Assembly (NCBI RefSeq): GCF_964021845.1
Contig: NZ_CAXHZC010000003.1
Location: 372,001-436,000 of the forward strand
Direction: 5' to 3'
Source of the DNA: Arcticibacterium sp964021845
Lineage (GTDB): Bacteria > Bacteroidota > Bacteroidia > Cytophagales > Spirosomataceae
DNA: 64,000 nt
Positions 52,537-60,834 of this stretch are shown here, piece after piece. Each line of letters starts with the position of its first letter. Position 1 is the stretch's first letter. The position numbers and the translations under genes are program-made. The notes under the pieces were generated by a model. That model did no database searches. It saw only the letters and a program-made list of their open reading frames with translations, and was not told the origin of the DNA.

Positions 52537-53400
52537 TTAAGATAGAAAACGAGAACGATAGTTTAGCGGAGTTGTGTTTTTGACACTCTTAAATTGTCTA
52601 TTGAAATTGGAAAGATTATTAAAGCCACTTTCAAAAGAAACCTCCGAAACGCTGTGTTTATCTTTTTGAAGTAGTTTACAGGCGTGCTCAATTCTTATTT
52701 CGGTTAAAAAGGTACTGAAGGTTTTGCGGGTTCGTTTTTTAAAATATCTGCTAAAAGCTGATTCGCTCATGCTAGCTAATCCCGCAATTTCATGAAGCTT
52801 GATGTCTTGCTTGAAGTTTTGCATGACATATTCAAAGACCTTTTTTATTCTATCGGAGTCTACATGGTTGTTTAAATAAATGGGGTCAGAGGTCAAAAAC
52901 TTAAAGTCTTTGGTTCTGCTCATTTTATTTAAAATAGAAAGTAGAGCAATGAGCCTGTCCATGTTTTCTTTTTCAGAAAGGCCTAATAATTCATCTTCTA
53001 ATTCTTCTGCAAAGTGTTTTCCAAATTGTACTCCTCTTTTACAGTTATCTAATAGCTGTTTTAAGTGAAGGTTTTCTGGTGCTTCTAAAAATGAAGTACC
53101 AAGAAAGTCTTCATTGAAGTGAATAACCAAAGACTTTGCTCGTAGCCCAGAGTCCTCTTTATAATACTCAGGTGAGTTTTTATAATAGTGTGGTAAGTAA
53201 GAGCCAATCATGGCCAAATCACCAGGTTCAAAATCTGATATGCTGCTACCAATGTATTTTTCACCAACGCTTTTTTGCATAAACACTATTTCTACTTCTG
53301 GGTGATAATGCCATGGAGTAGGGAAATAGGAGGCTTCTTGATCAAAAATATTGAAAGAATAGTCAGAGGGAGTTGATATTTTTAATAATTGCGGCTTCAC
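52537..53400 (-). CDS. AraC-family regulator of the glycoside locus
   Basis: Protein of 287 residues with a cupin sensing domain (about 15-105: PTPWHYHPEVEIVFMQKS, then FEPGDLAMIGSYLPHYY) and a C-terminal double helix-turn-helix (about 190-287: IKLHEIAGLASMSESAFSRYF, VSEVSFESGFNNLSNFNRQF). The cupin histidines suggest sugar sensing, as in AraC/RhaS-type proteins. It lies between the TonB receptor and the divergent DUF1080 gene and is probably the local activator; identical half-sites are in both promoter regions. The 104-bp divergent gap carries one of them, so it may also control itself. Confidence 0.92.
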   Translation of the reverse strand: MKPQLLKISTPSDYSFNIFDQEASYFPTPWHYHPEVEIVFMQKSVGEKYIGSSISDFEPGDLAMIGSYLPHYYKNSPEYYKEDSGLRAKSLVIHFNEDFLGTSFLEAPENLHLKQLLDNCKRGVQFGKHFAEELEDELLGLSEKENMDRLIALLSILNKMSRTKDFKFLTSDPIYLNNHVDSDRIKKVFEYVMQNFKQDIKLHEIAGLASMSESAFSRYFKKRTRKTFSTFLTEIRIEHACKLLQKDKHSVSEVSFESGFNNLSNFNRQFKSVKNTTPLNYRSRFLS

Positions 53401-53423
53401 TTTTTAAGTATATTTTGTCCAAA

Positions 53424-53469
53424 AATACTACTAAATAGTAATAATAGTATTAGATTTCCCTTACTTTTG
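53424..53469 (+). promoter_or_regulatory. Putative AraC operator and promoter of the DUF1080 gene
   Basis: AATACTA (53424-53430), TAGTAAT (53436-53442) and TAGTATT (53445-53451) form overlapping inverted half-sites, immediately followed by a perfect -7 box TACTTTTG (53462-53469), 35 bp before the start codon. The -33 position has no TTG, as expected of an activator-dependent promoter. The same half-site pair precedes the TonB receptor. Confidence 0.55.
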
Positions 53470-53504
53470 TTACATAATATCATATTAAATCAAATAATAG
53501 TTCA

Positions 53505-54872
53505 ATGAAAGCATTTAGTACAAGCATGATTTACGTGCTTTTGAGTTGCCTTAGTTTTAGTTCTTTGGCCCAAAAAGCATCAAAAGATGGTTGGATAACC
53601 CTATTCAACGGAAAAAACTTAGACGGTTGGAATCAAAAAAATGGTGAAGCCAAATACACTGTAGAAAATGGTGAAATAGTAGGAACAACTGTGGCGAACA
53701 CGCCAAACTCTTTTTTATGTACCAATAAAGAATACGGCGATTTCATTTTTGAAGTAGACTTAAAAGTAGCGGAAGAAATGAATTCTGGTGTTCAGTTTAG
53801 AAGCTTGTCTTCTCCAGATTACAATAATGGAAGAGTACATGGTTATCAAATGGAGGTAGACCCATCTGATAGAGCATGGTCTGGTGGAATTTATGACGAA
53901 GCTAGAAGAGGCTGGCTTTATATTCCAAACATGAATGAGCCAGCAAAGAAGGCTTTCAAACATAATGATTGGAATACATATAGAATAGAGGCTATTGGTT
54001 CTGTATTAAGAACTTGGGTAAATGGTGTGCCGGTTTCTCATCTTATAGATCAAGAAACAGCCGCTGGCTTTATTGCCCTTCAGGTGCATGGTATTGGCTC
54101 AAGCGACAGGGCAGGAAAGCAAATAAAATGGCGTAACATCAGAATAAAGACAGAGAATCTAGTTCCTAGTCCTTATGATGAAGTTCCTGTAGTAAACTTG
54201 ATTGACAATAATCTTTCGGCACAAGAAGTAAATCAAGGCTATAAATTACTTTTTGATGGAAAAAGCTTTGACGGCTGGAGAGGTGTTAACAGAAAAGACA
54301 TGACTGGTAAAAGATGGTCTGTTGATGATGGTAACATCATGATTAGTAAGTCTGATGGTTCTGAAACAGGGAATGATATTGTCACTACAGAAAACTATGG
54401 TGCTTTTGAATTAGTATTTGATTTTAAATTGACACCTGGTGCAAACTCCGGGGTGAAATATTTTGTGAATGAAGATTTTGATGCAGGCGGAAAGTCTGGA
54501 ATTGGTCTTGAGTTTCAAGTATTAGATGATGTACTTCATCCAGATGCTAAAATGGGCGTAGTGGGTAATAGAACATTGGCCTCTTTATATGATTTGATTC
54601 CGTCTACTAAAGTGAGCAAGCGTTTTCAAAGAAAAATTGGTGAGTGGAACCAAGGGCGTTTGGTGGTAATGCCAGATAACACTGTTCAGCATTGGTTAAA
54701 CGGCTATAAAGTGGTAGAGTACGAAAGAAAAAGCAATATTTTCAAGGCTTTAGTAGCTAGAAGTAAATATGCTAAGTATGAAAACTTTGGTACAGCAGAT
54801 GAAGGTCCAATCTTGCTTCAAGACCATGGTGATGAGGTAAGGTTTAAAAATCTTAAAATTAGAAAACTGTAA
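53505..54872 (+). CDS. Two-domain DUF1080 protein (3-keto-disaccharide hydrolase family)
   Basis: Exported protein of 455 residues: signal peptide 1-22 (ending SSLAQ), then two tandem concanavalin-like DUF1080 domains. Domain 1 is about 29-215 (WITLFNGKNLDGW; NSGVQFRS; HGYQMEVDPSD). Domain 2 is about 240-455 (KLLFDGKSFDGWRG; GANSGVKYFV; GIGLEFQVLDD). DUF1080 includes 3-keto-glycoside/disaccharide hydrolases working with Gfo/Idh/MocA enzymes that oxidise C3 of sugars. The next gene is precisely such an oxidoreductase (22-bp gap). Predicted to act in the periplasm on 3-keto sugars made by its partner. Confidence 0.9.
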   Translation: MKAFSTSMIYVLLSCLSFSSLAQKASKDGWITLFNGKNLDGWNQKNGEAKYTVENGEIVGTTVANTPNSFLCTNKEYGDFIFEVDLKVAEEMNSGVQFRSLSSPDYNNGRVHGYQMEVDPSDRAWSGGIYDEARRGWLYIPNMNEPAKKAFKHNDWNTYRIEAIGSVLRTWVNGVPVSHLIDQETAAGFIALQVHGIGSSDRAGKQIKWRNIRIKTENLVPSPYDEVPVVNLIDNNLSAQEVNQGYKLLFDGKSFDGWRGVNRKDMTGKRWSVDDGNIMISKSDGSETGNDIVTTENYGAFELVFDFKLTPGANSGVKYFVNEDFDAGGKSGIGLEFQVLDDVLHPDAKMGVVGNRTLASLYDLIPSTKVSKRFQRKIGEWNQGRLVVMPDNTVQHWLNGYKVVEYERKSNIFKALVARSKYAKYENFGTADEGPILLQDHGDEVRFKNLKIRKL

Positions 54873-54894
54873 TTCTTATTTAATAAAACACCCT

Positions 54895-56232
54895 ATGAAT
54901 ACAAATAGAAGAGAATTTATAAAGAAATCTGTTTTGGCAGGAATGGCCACAAGCATCTCAGCCAGCAGTTATGCTAAAATAATTGGCTCTAACGACCGTG
55001 TAAGAGTTGGCTGTGTTGGTTTTTCTGACCGTCACCGTTCTTCTCATGTAGCTTCTTTCAAAGCTCTACAAAAAGAGATGAACTTTGAAATGGTAGCCGT
55101 TTCAGATATTTGGAACAAAAGAAGAGCCGAAGGCCAGGCTTATTTGCAAAAGCAGCTTGGCAGTAAAGTAACCGCTTTCAATAATAATGATGAGCTATAT
55201 GCATCAAACAGCGTAGACGCTGTGATGATAAGTACGGCTGATTTTCAGCATGCATTGCATACTATAGAAGCCGTTCAGGCAGGGTGTGATGTTTATGCAG
55301 AAAAGCCATTGGCAGAAACCATGGAAGATAACCGTGCGGTTTTAAAGGCGGTTAAGGATTCTGGAAAGATAGTTCAGATAGGTTCTCAAAGAAGAAGTGG
55401 CTCTAACTACCATGCAGCAGCAGATTATATCAAATCTGGTAAGTTTGGCGACATCAAGATGGTGGAACTTATGTGGAATGTAAATCAGCCAGGCAGATGG
55501 AGAAGACCTGATTTGGTAGCAAACCTGAAGGAGTCTGATGTAGATTGGAAGCGATTTTTGATGAATAGACCTTATGAGGAATTTGACCCTCGTAAATATT
55601 TAGAGTACAGACTTTTCTGGCCATATTCTTCTGGAATTCCTGGACAGTGGATGTCTCACCAGATTGACACAGTTCACTGGTTTAGTGGCCTAGCTCACCC
55701 AAGAAGTGTAGTAGCTAACGGAGGAATTTACCAATGGCAAGACGGTAGAAGTAATGCTGATACTTTAACGGTAGTTTTTGATTATGGTCCTTTGGATGAT
55801 ATGTCAAAAGGTTTCCAAGTACAGTTTACAAGTCGTTTTTCTAACTCTGCTGGAGGAACCAAAGAACTTTACTATTCTAATGGTGGAATGATTAATCTTG
55901 ATACCAACGAGATTTCTCCTGAAGGTGGATTAACTGAAAGGTATGCCTCTGCTATGGATATGAAGCCAAACTTATTGACACCTTCTAAAATTAAGGGTCA
56001 AAGAGTAGAAACTTCTGCAAATACGGGTGGAGACAACCTTACGCTTAATCATGTTAAAAACTGGATGGAATGTGTGAGAAGTAGAAAAACACCTAATGCA
56101 CCAATAGAAGCTGGATATCAGCATTCTATTGCTACTATGATGTCTAATGCGGCTTATAGAACGGGCTTAAAAGTTACGTTTGATGAGAAGTCGCAGGAGG
56201 TATTAGCAGGAGGAGTTCCTTTTAAATACTAA
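54895..56232 (+). CDS. Tat-exported Gfo/Idh/MocA-family glycoside oxidoreductase
   Basis: Protein of 445 residues with a twin-arginine signal (TNRREFIKKS, hydrophobic segment to about 28), exported folded. Rossmann start VRVGCVGFSDRHRSS, EKP motif in YAEKPLAETM, and substrate domain segments WPYSSGIPGQWMSHQIDTVHWF. It resembles Bacteroidota dehydrogenases that oxidise the C3 hydroxyl of glycosides. Downstream of and probably cotranscribed with the DUF1080 gene, it would generate the 3-keto substrate for that protein, while the TonB receptor imports the glycoside. The stop overlaps the convergent DNA polymerase IV gene by 11 bp. Confidence 0.9.
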   Translation: MNTNRREFIKKSVLAGMATSISASSYAKIIGSNDRVRVGCVGFSDRHRSSHVASFKALQKEMNFEMVAVSDIWNKRRAEGQAYLQKQLGSKVTAFNNNDELYASNSVDAVMISTADFQHALHTIEAVQAGCDVYAEKPLAETMEDNRAVLKAVKDSGKIVQIGSQRRSGSNYHAAADYIKSGKFGDIKMVELMWNVNQPGRWRRPDLVANLKESDVDWKRFLMNRPYEEFDPRKYLEYRLFWPYSSGIPGQWMSHQIDTVHWFSGLAHPRSVVANGGIYQWQDGRSNADTLTVVFDYGPLDDMSKGFQVQFTSRFSNSAGGTKELYYSNGGMINLDTNEISPEGGLTERYASAMDMKPNLLTPSKIKGQRVETSANTGGDNLTLNHVKNWMECVRSRKTPNAPIEAGYQHSIATMMSNAAYRTGLKVTFDEKSQEVLAGGVPFKY

Positions 56233-57304
56233 AAACCAAGGGTATTTGACGGCCTTCTAAATCTGTTTCAAATTCCAGATTAGAAACCGTCAAACCCATA
56301 AGTCTTATACCTTTAGGTGAAGGCAAAAGGGCATTTAGCATTTCGTAAGCTTGTTTAGAGATAAACTGCTCTTCCATAATTAAAAGTTGGGAAGTGCGAC
56401 TTCGGGTAATAATCTCAAAGTCATCATATTTTATCTTTATCGAGAGCGTCTTGCCAAATGCCCTTGCTTTTTTTATTCTTTTCCAGAGCTGAGCCAAAAT
56501 AATATCTAACTCTACATAAAGCTCATCTGGCGAGTTCAGGTCATTGCTGAAAGTGTTTTCTACACCTATCGACTTCCTAATTCTATCTGGGTTTACTTTT
56601 CTATTATCTTTTCCACGGCAAATATCAAAATAGTACCTGCCAGCTTTGCCAAAGTTATTGACCAAAAACTCAAGACTCTTACTTTTAAGGTCTTTGCCCG
56701 TGGCTATTCCCATCTTAATCATTTTCTCTTCTGTCACCTTTCCGATGCCGTAAAAACGCTTTATTGGAAGTGTTTCCACATATGCTTCTGCCTGATGTGG
56801 TTTTATCACAAACATGCCATCTGGCTTATTGACATCAGAGGCTGTTTTGGCCAAAAACTTATTAAAAGAGATTCCCGCCGAGGCGGTCAAAGAAGTTTTG
56901 GCCTTTATTTTTTCTCTGATTTGCTTCGCAATTTCTGTGGCGAGCGAAATGTTTTTATGATTCTCCGTTACATCGAGATAAGCCTCATCTAAAGATAGCG
57001 GCTCTATAAGCTCCGTATATTCCTGAAAAATTTCTCTGATTTGATTAGAGACCTCTTTGTATTGCTCAAATCTTGGTTTCACAAAAATGAGGTTTGGGCA
57101 AAGCCTTTTAGCTGTTTTAGAGGGCATAGCCGAGCGTACGCCAAACTTTCTGGCCTCATAGCTAGCCGCTGCCACCACACCTCTTTCTGCACTTCCTCCT
57201 ACCGCCACAGGTTTCCCTTTCAGCTCCGGATTATCACGCTGCTCCACAGATGCAAAAAAGGCGTCCATGTCTATGTGAATAATTTTACGGAGGGGTGTTT
57301 TCAT
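56222..57304 (-). CDS. dinB: DNA polymerase IV (Y-family)
   Basis: Error-prone translesion polymerase of 360 residues. The catalytic site shows IIHIDMDAFFASVEQRDNP (Asp and two-metal ligand) and PLSLDEAYLDVT. KPVAVGG and YEARKFGVRSAMP are also Y-family motifs, and thumb and little-finger regions follow to residue 360. Length is typical of DinB. It starts 5 bp downstream of the next gene's stop and converges with the oxidoreductase gene (11-bp overlap). A damage-inducible expression is expected but no LexA-like site was recognised. Confidence 0.95.
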   Translation of the reverse strand: MKTPLRKIIHIDMDAFFASVEQRDNPELKGKPVAVGGSAERGVVAAASYEARKFGVRSAMPSKTAKRLCPNLIFVKPRFEQYKEVSNQIREIFQEYTELIEPLSLDEAYLDVTENHKNISLATEIAKQIREKIKAKTSLTASAGISFNKFLAKTASDVNKPDGMFVIKPHQAEAYVETLPIKRFYGIGKVTEEKMIKMGIATGKDLKSKSLEFLVNNFGKAGRYYFDICRGKDNRKVNPDRIRKSIGVENTFSNDLNSPDELYVELDIILAQLWKRIKKARAFGKTLSIKIKYDDFEIITRSRTSQLLIMEEQFISKQAYEMLNALLPSPKGIRLMGLTVSNLEFETDLEGRQIPLVFSI

Positions 57305-57309
57305 TAGTG

Positions 57310-57786
57310 TTAATAAACCATATTAAAGGCAGAGTCTAAACCCAAGTCTGGCAATATTTGATTCATGTGGTGCTTCAAATGCTCCACATAGTCTTTCATG
57401 ATAAATTCAAGGGTGAATGGTCCCACACCTTCTACTTTTATCTCGTTTGATAAAGCCTCCCTAGGAACATTTTCAATGATATGAGCCATGTGATGATTAA
57501 ACATTGCCCAGAAATCTATTAATTGATGCCAATCATAATTTTCGTATTTCTGAACATCCACCCACTCGTTCTGATGGTAGCCTGCCACATCAATATTTTT
57601 AAACTCCATGGCCTTTACAAACTTCATTTGATTGTTATTCGCAGAGTCTATCAAATGCCCAATAACTTCCTTTGGGCTCCATTTACCTTCGGCAGGTCTC
57701 TTTGATGCATATTTATCATCTATTTCTTTGAGAATGGGCACCATTTTATTGATAACATCCTTCAGGTTTTGGGCTACTTCTATCAT
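57310..57786 (-). CDS. DinB-superfamily (DinB_2/YfiT-like) metal-dependent protein
   Basis: Four-helix-bundle protein of 158 residues, unrelated to DNA polymerase IV despite the family name. The metal-ligand histidine pattern is visible: His44 in EVIGHLIDSANNN, then a cluster His136, His139, His140 in DYVEHLKHHMNQIL. Such proteins bind Zn2+ or Ni2+ and include thiol-dependent hydrolases/transferases (bacillithiol, mycothiol-type S-transferases). Ends 5 bp upstream of the dinB start, so probably cotranscribed. The substrate is unknown. Confidence 0.85.
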   Translation of the reverse strand: MIEVAQNLKDVINKMVPILKEIDDKYASKRPAEGKWSPKEVIGHLIDSANNNQMKFVKAMEFKNIDVAGYHQNEWVDVQKYENYDWHQLIDFWAMFNHHMAHIIENVPREALSNEIKVEGVGPFTLEFIMKDYVEHLKHHMNQILPDLGLDSAFNMVY

Positions 57787-57863
57787 TCAAATCGTTAATT
57801 TTGAATCAAATTTATAGATTTAGATTTTCTAAGACAGGTAAATACAAAACATTCGAAATTTTG

Positions 57864-58703
57864 ATTCCTTTTATATATTTCTTTCTACGCTTTGAGGCGT
57901 ATCTTGTTAACATATTTTTTATGAAAAGGCTAGATATTACTGGCCTAGAAAACATTGATAGAAGCAAGCCTATACTTTTTGCCTCAACTCACGCAAACTC
58001 CTTTTATGATGCCATCATATTACACTTGGTTTTTAAAAGATACGTGTATGCTTTGGCCAGAGGCGATGCTTTTAAGAAACCTATAGTAGCCAAAATCCTA
58101 AGCTGTATTCACATGCTACCTGTTTGGCGAATTACGGAAGGTAGAAGTAACATGGCAAAAAACGCTAAGACTTTTGACCACTGCAACGAGCTTTTTAAAC
58201 AAAATAAACAGGTTTTGATATATCCAGAAGGGATTTGTAAAAATCAAACGTCGCTTTTACCTCTTAAGAAAAGGGGTACTGCCGCTATGGCTTTTAGGGC
58301 CTGGAATGAAGGCACGGATGTACAGGTGGTGCCAGTAGTGCTTACTTATGATTCCTTCAAAAAATTTGGGAAAAGAATCAATCTGAACTTTGGCAAACCG
58401 CTACAGAAAGAGTCTTTTGACCTTTCAGAAGAGATTAGTTTTTCAAAAGACTTTACAGCTACTTTAGCAGAAAAAATGAAGCCTCTTTTCTCTTTCGACT
58501 TTAAGCCAGTTGGTTTTTGGAGAAACGTTCTGCACTATTTTGGCTGGCTAATTAACTTTCCATTATACTTGGCTATTGACGCATTTGTCAAAAAGAAATT
58601 CGGTAAAACAATTTTCTCAGATTCCATCTGGTTTGGTGTTATGTACCTTACTTACCCTCTTTATTTACTTCTTTTGATTTTCGGCCTTACTCGATTATTC
58701 TAG
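57864..58703 (+). CDS. Lysophospholipid acyltransferase (PlsC-like)
   Basis: Membrane-associated acyltransferase of about 279 residues. The first motif is ASTHANSFYDA, with H-x5-D instead of the usual H-x4-D, as I recall for several Bacteroidota members; the second block is YPEGICKNQTSLLPL. A hydrophobic C-terminal region (about 235-279) holds one or two membrane helices. Start is uncertain: TTG 57864 keeps the family-like IPFIYFFLRFEAYLVN segment, TTG 57801 leaves only 14 bp to the divergent gene, and ATG 57921 loses 19 conserved residues. Followed after 17 bp by aroB. Confidence 0.8.
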   Translation: MPFIYFFLRFEAYLVNIFFMKRLDITGLENIDRSKPILFASTHANSFYDAIILHLVFKRYVYALARGDAFKKPIVAKILSCIHMLPVWRITEGRSNMAKNAKTFDHCNELFKQNKQVLIYPEGICKNQTSLLPLKKRGTAAMAFRAWNEGTDVQVVPVVLTYDSFKKFGKRINLNFGKPLQKESFDLSEEISFSKDFTATLAEKMKPLFSFDFKPVGFWRNVLHYFGWLINFPLYLAIDAFVKKKFGKTIFSDSIWFGVMYLTYPLYLLLLIFGLTRLF

Positions 58704-58720
58704 CAAAAAACTTAATACTC

Positions 58721-59749
58721 ATGTCAGTAAAAATAGGACCTATAGCAGAAACATTACCAACTTATTTGGCGGACAAAGACTACTCACAAGTAATAGTCTT
58801 GGTAGATAAAAACACTAACAAGCATTGCTATCCTTTAGTGAAAGATTTTTTACCAAGTCATATTTTGGTCAAAATAAAACCCGGAGAAGCTCATAAGACC
58901 TTAGCGACTTGCCAAGAAATTTGGCAAACTATGACTGATGCAAACATGGACAGGCACGCTTTAATGATAGATCTAGGCGGTGGTGTTATAGGTGACATGG
59001 GTGGTTTCTGTGCTGCCACTTATAAAAGAGGAATAGATTTTATCCAAATTCCAACCACGCTTCTGGCTCAGGTTGATGCCAGTGTAGGAGGTAAATTGGG
59101 AATAGATTTCAATGGCTTTAAAAACCATATCGGTGTTTTTCAGCTACCACAAACCGTACTGATAGACTCCGTTTTCTTGAAGACTTTGCCATTTGAAGAG
59201 TTGAGATCAGGCTTTGCAGAAATCACGAAACATTGTCTAATTCAGGATGCTAAAAAGTGGGAAGAGATAAGCAGTTTAGATTTTGATGAGCAAAAATTTG
59301 ATGACCTTATAGCCCATTCTATTGAGATAAAAAAGAAAGTGGTTGCCGCAGACCCAACCGAAAAGGGCCTTCGTAAGATTTTAAACTTTGGACATACGCT
59401 AGGCCATGCCGTAGAAACTTACTTTCTAGAAAAAGGGCCAAAACATAGATTGCTTCATGGCGAGGCCATAGCGGTAGGTATGATTTGCGAAGCTTTCCTT
59501 TCGCTAGAAAGAGGCATGATAGATCAAAAGTTATTTGAAGAGATTGAGGAATTTATTTTTAGTGTGTATGGTAAAGTGAAGCTGAAGCCTGATTACATTC
59601 CTGCTATTTTGAAACATACCTTACAAGATAAAAAGAACAAAGGAGCGAAAGTGAGATTTTCCTTACTTGATGGTCGAGGCTCCTGTACATTTGATATAAT
59701 CTGCAATAAAGCTGAAATGAAAAGTGCCTTACTTTATTATGTAGGGTAG
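58721..59749 (+). CDS. aroB: 3-dehydroquinate synthase
   Basis: Second step of the shikimate pathway: DAHP to 3-dehydroquinate, NAD+ and divalent metal dependent. Protein of 342 residues. Motifs: LIDLGGGVIGDMGGFCAATYKRGI (in part), the PTTLLAQVDASVGGK segment, LRSGFAEITKHCLI and NFGHTLGHAVE with metal-ligand histidine, then HGEAIAVGM. The length is slightly below the approximately 350-370 usual but all catalytic blocks are present. It lies 17 bp after the acyltransferase gene, so it is probably cotranscribed. Confidence 0.95.
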   Translation: MSVKIGPIAETLPTYLADKDYSQVIVLVDKNTNKHCYPLVKDFLPSHILVKIKPGEAHKTLATCQEIWQTMTDANMDRHALMIDLGGGVIGDMGGFCAATYKRGIDFIQIPTTLLAQVDASVGGKLGIDFNGFKNHIGVFQLPQTVLIDSVFLKTLPFEELRSGFAEITKHCLIQDAKKWEEISSLDFDEQKFDDLIAHSIEIKKKVVAADPTEKGLRKILNFGHTLGHAVETYFLEKGPKHRLLHGEAIAVGMICEAFLSLERGMIDQKLFEEIEEFIFSVYGKVKLKPDYIPAILKHTLQDKKNKGAKVRFSLLDGRGSCTFDIICNKAEMKSALLYYVG

Positions 59750-59864
59750 GTCATTTTGAGTTAATTGTTTGGTTTTAATGGTTTTCCACTTTATTTTTAT
59801 TAGCTGCTTGCATCCTTTTTGAAAGAATGTACGTAGATGTTGAAACCTTTAAAATCTATTTCGA

Positions 59865-60422
59865 ATGAAAAAACTCTTACCCCTTTTTGTATTAATTGCT
59901 TTTAGTTTTGCTGGATGCAACTCGTTAAAGCTAATGGTTGACAACGATTATAGTTACGACACAGACTTTACAACCTATAAAAACTATAACTTTTTGGCTT
60001 GTGAAGTAGACACTTCTTTTATTTGTACTGAAATTCAAGATGCTATTAGAAGGCAGATGAGGGCTAGAGGCTACAAGCTCACTGAAGAAGGCCCAGGTTT
60101 GCTTGTGAGTTATAGTATTATCAAAGAAAGAGTTGAGTACAAGGGCTATTTTCAGCCTACACTAAACCGATGGGTTAATAAGTATGATTACGATGATACC
60201 TATAAAACGCAAAACTTCAATTTTGGTGGCGGTATGATTCTGGTTTCTTTATTAGATGCAGAGAGTAGCAAGCTAATTTGGAGAGGATATGCTTCAGGTG
60301 TTTTCAATAAGAAAATCAAAAAGCCTGTAAATTATTATAGGAGTGTAGTCAGAACTATTTTTGACCAATATCCGCTCTTCGCTGCAGGTGAAACACCGCG
60401 TAAGCTAACGAGCCTTTATTAA
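59865..60422 (+). CDS. DUF4136-family lipoprotein
   Basis: Protein of 185 residues with a lipoprotein signal peptide (FAGCNS; Cys18 or so). The mature part follows DUF4136: YSYDTDFTTYKNYNFL, then IRRQMRARGYKL and GLLVSYSIIKE, and a C-terminal GMILVSLLDAESSKLIWRGYASG. The family occurs in periplasm/outer-membrane lipoproteins of Bacteroidota and Proteobacteria, with no defined role. Single gene between aroB and convergent DUF3037. Confidence 0.88.
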   Translation: MKKLLPLFVLIAFSFAGCNSLKLMVDNDYSYDTDFTTYKNYNFLACEVDTSFICTEIQDAIRRQMRARGYKLTEEGPGLLVSYSIIKERVEYKGYFQPTLNRWVNKYDYDDTYKTQNFNFGGGMILVSLLDAESSKLIWRGYASGVFNKKIKKPVNYYRSVVRTIFDQYPLFAAGETPRKLTSLY

Positions 60423-60447
60423 GCCATTCTTAGAAAGGTTAAGTTAT

Positions 60448-60834
60448 TTACATCACCATTTTGGTATAAATCTTTTTAATAGCCTCTGAGGGTTCATGGC
60501 AGTAGCCAGGATGTACCTCAGATGCTTGGATGATGGTGCTGCGTCTTGCTGTAAGCCATCTAAACCTTGATGCTTGCTCTTGTTCACCTATTAGACCTGA
60601 ATCAGGGGTTCCTTTACATATTTTTTCGAAAGACTGAAGGTGTTCCTGAAGCTCTCTGAGGCTAATGTTTTTGCTGAAAGCTTTTAAGCGGTCAGTGTCT
60701 AGATGGTACTTAAAATCTAGAAACCGTTTCGATTTGCAATATAAAACCACGCCAATATTGATAGACTCACCACGGTCTACACAGGGGATTAACTTCAATA
60801 CGGCATATTCGTAAAGGTGTTTATCTGGCATCAA
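60448..60834 (-). CDS. DUF3037 protein
   Basis: Protein of 128 residues. Family blocks EYAVLKLIPCVDRGESINIGVVLYC (partial) and FRWLTARRSTIIQASEVHPG are clear. Of unknown function; DUF3037 genes are often next to a HipA-like kinase gene, as here. It overlaps the HipA-like gene by 14 bp. No HTH or membrane segment is seen, so it is not the usual HipB antitoxin. A kinase substrate or regulator role is inference. Confidence 0.85.
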   Translation of the reverse strand: MMPDKHLYEYAVLKLIPCVDRGESINIGVVLYCKSKRFLDFKYHLDTDRLKAFSKNISLRELQEHLQSFEKICKGTPDSGLIGEQEQASRFRWLTARRSTIIQASEVHPGYCHEPSEAIKKIYTKMVM

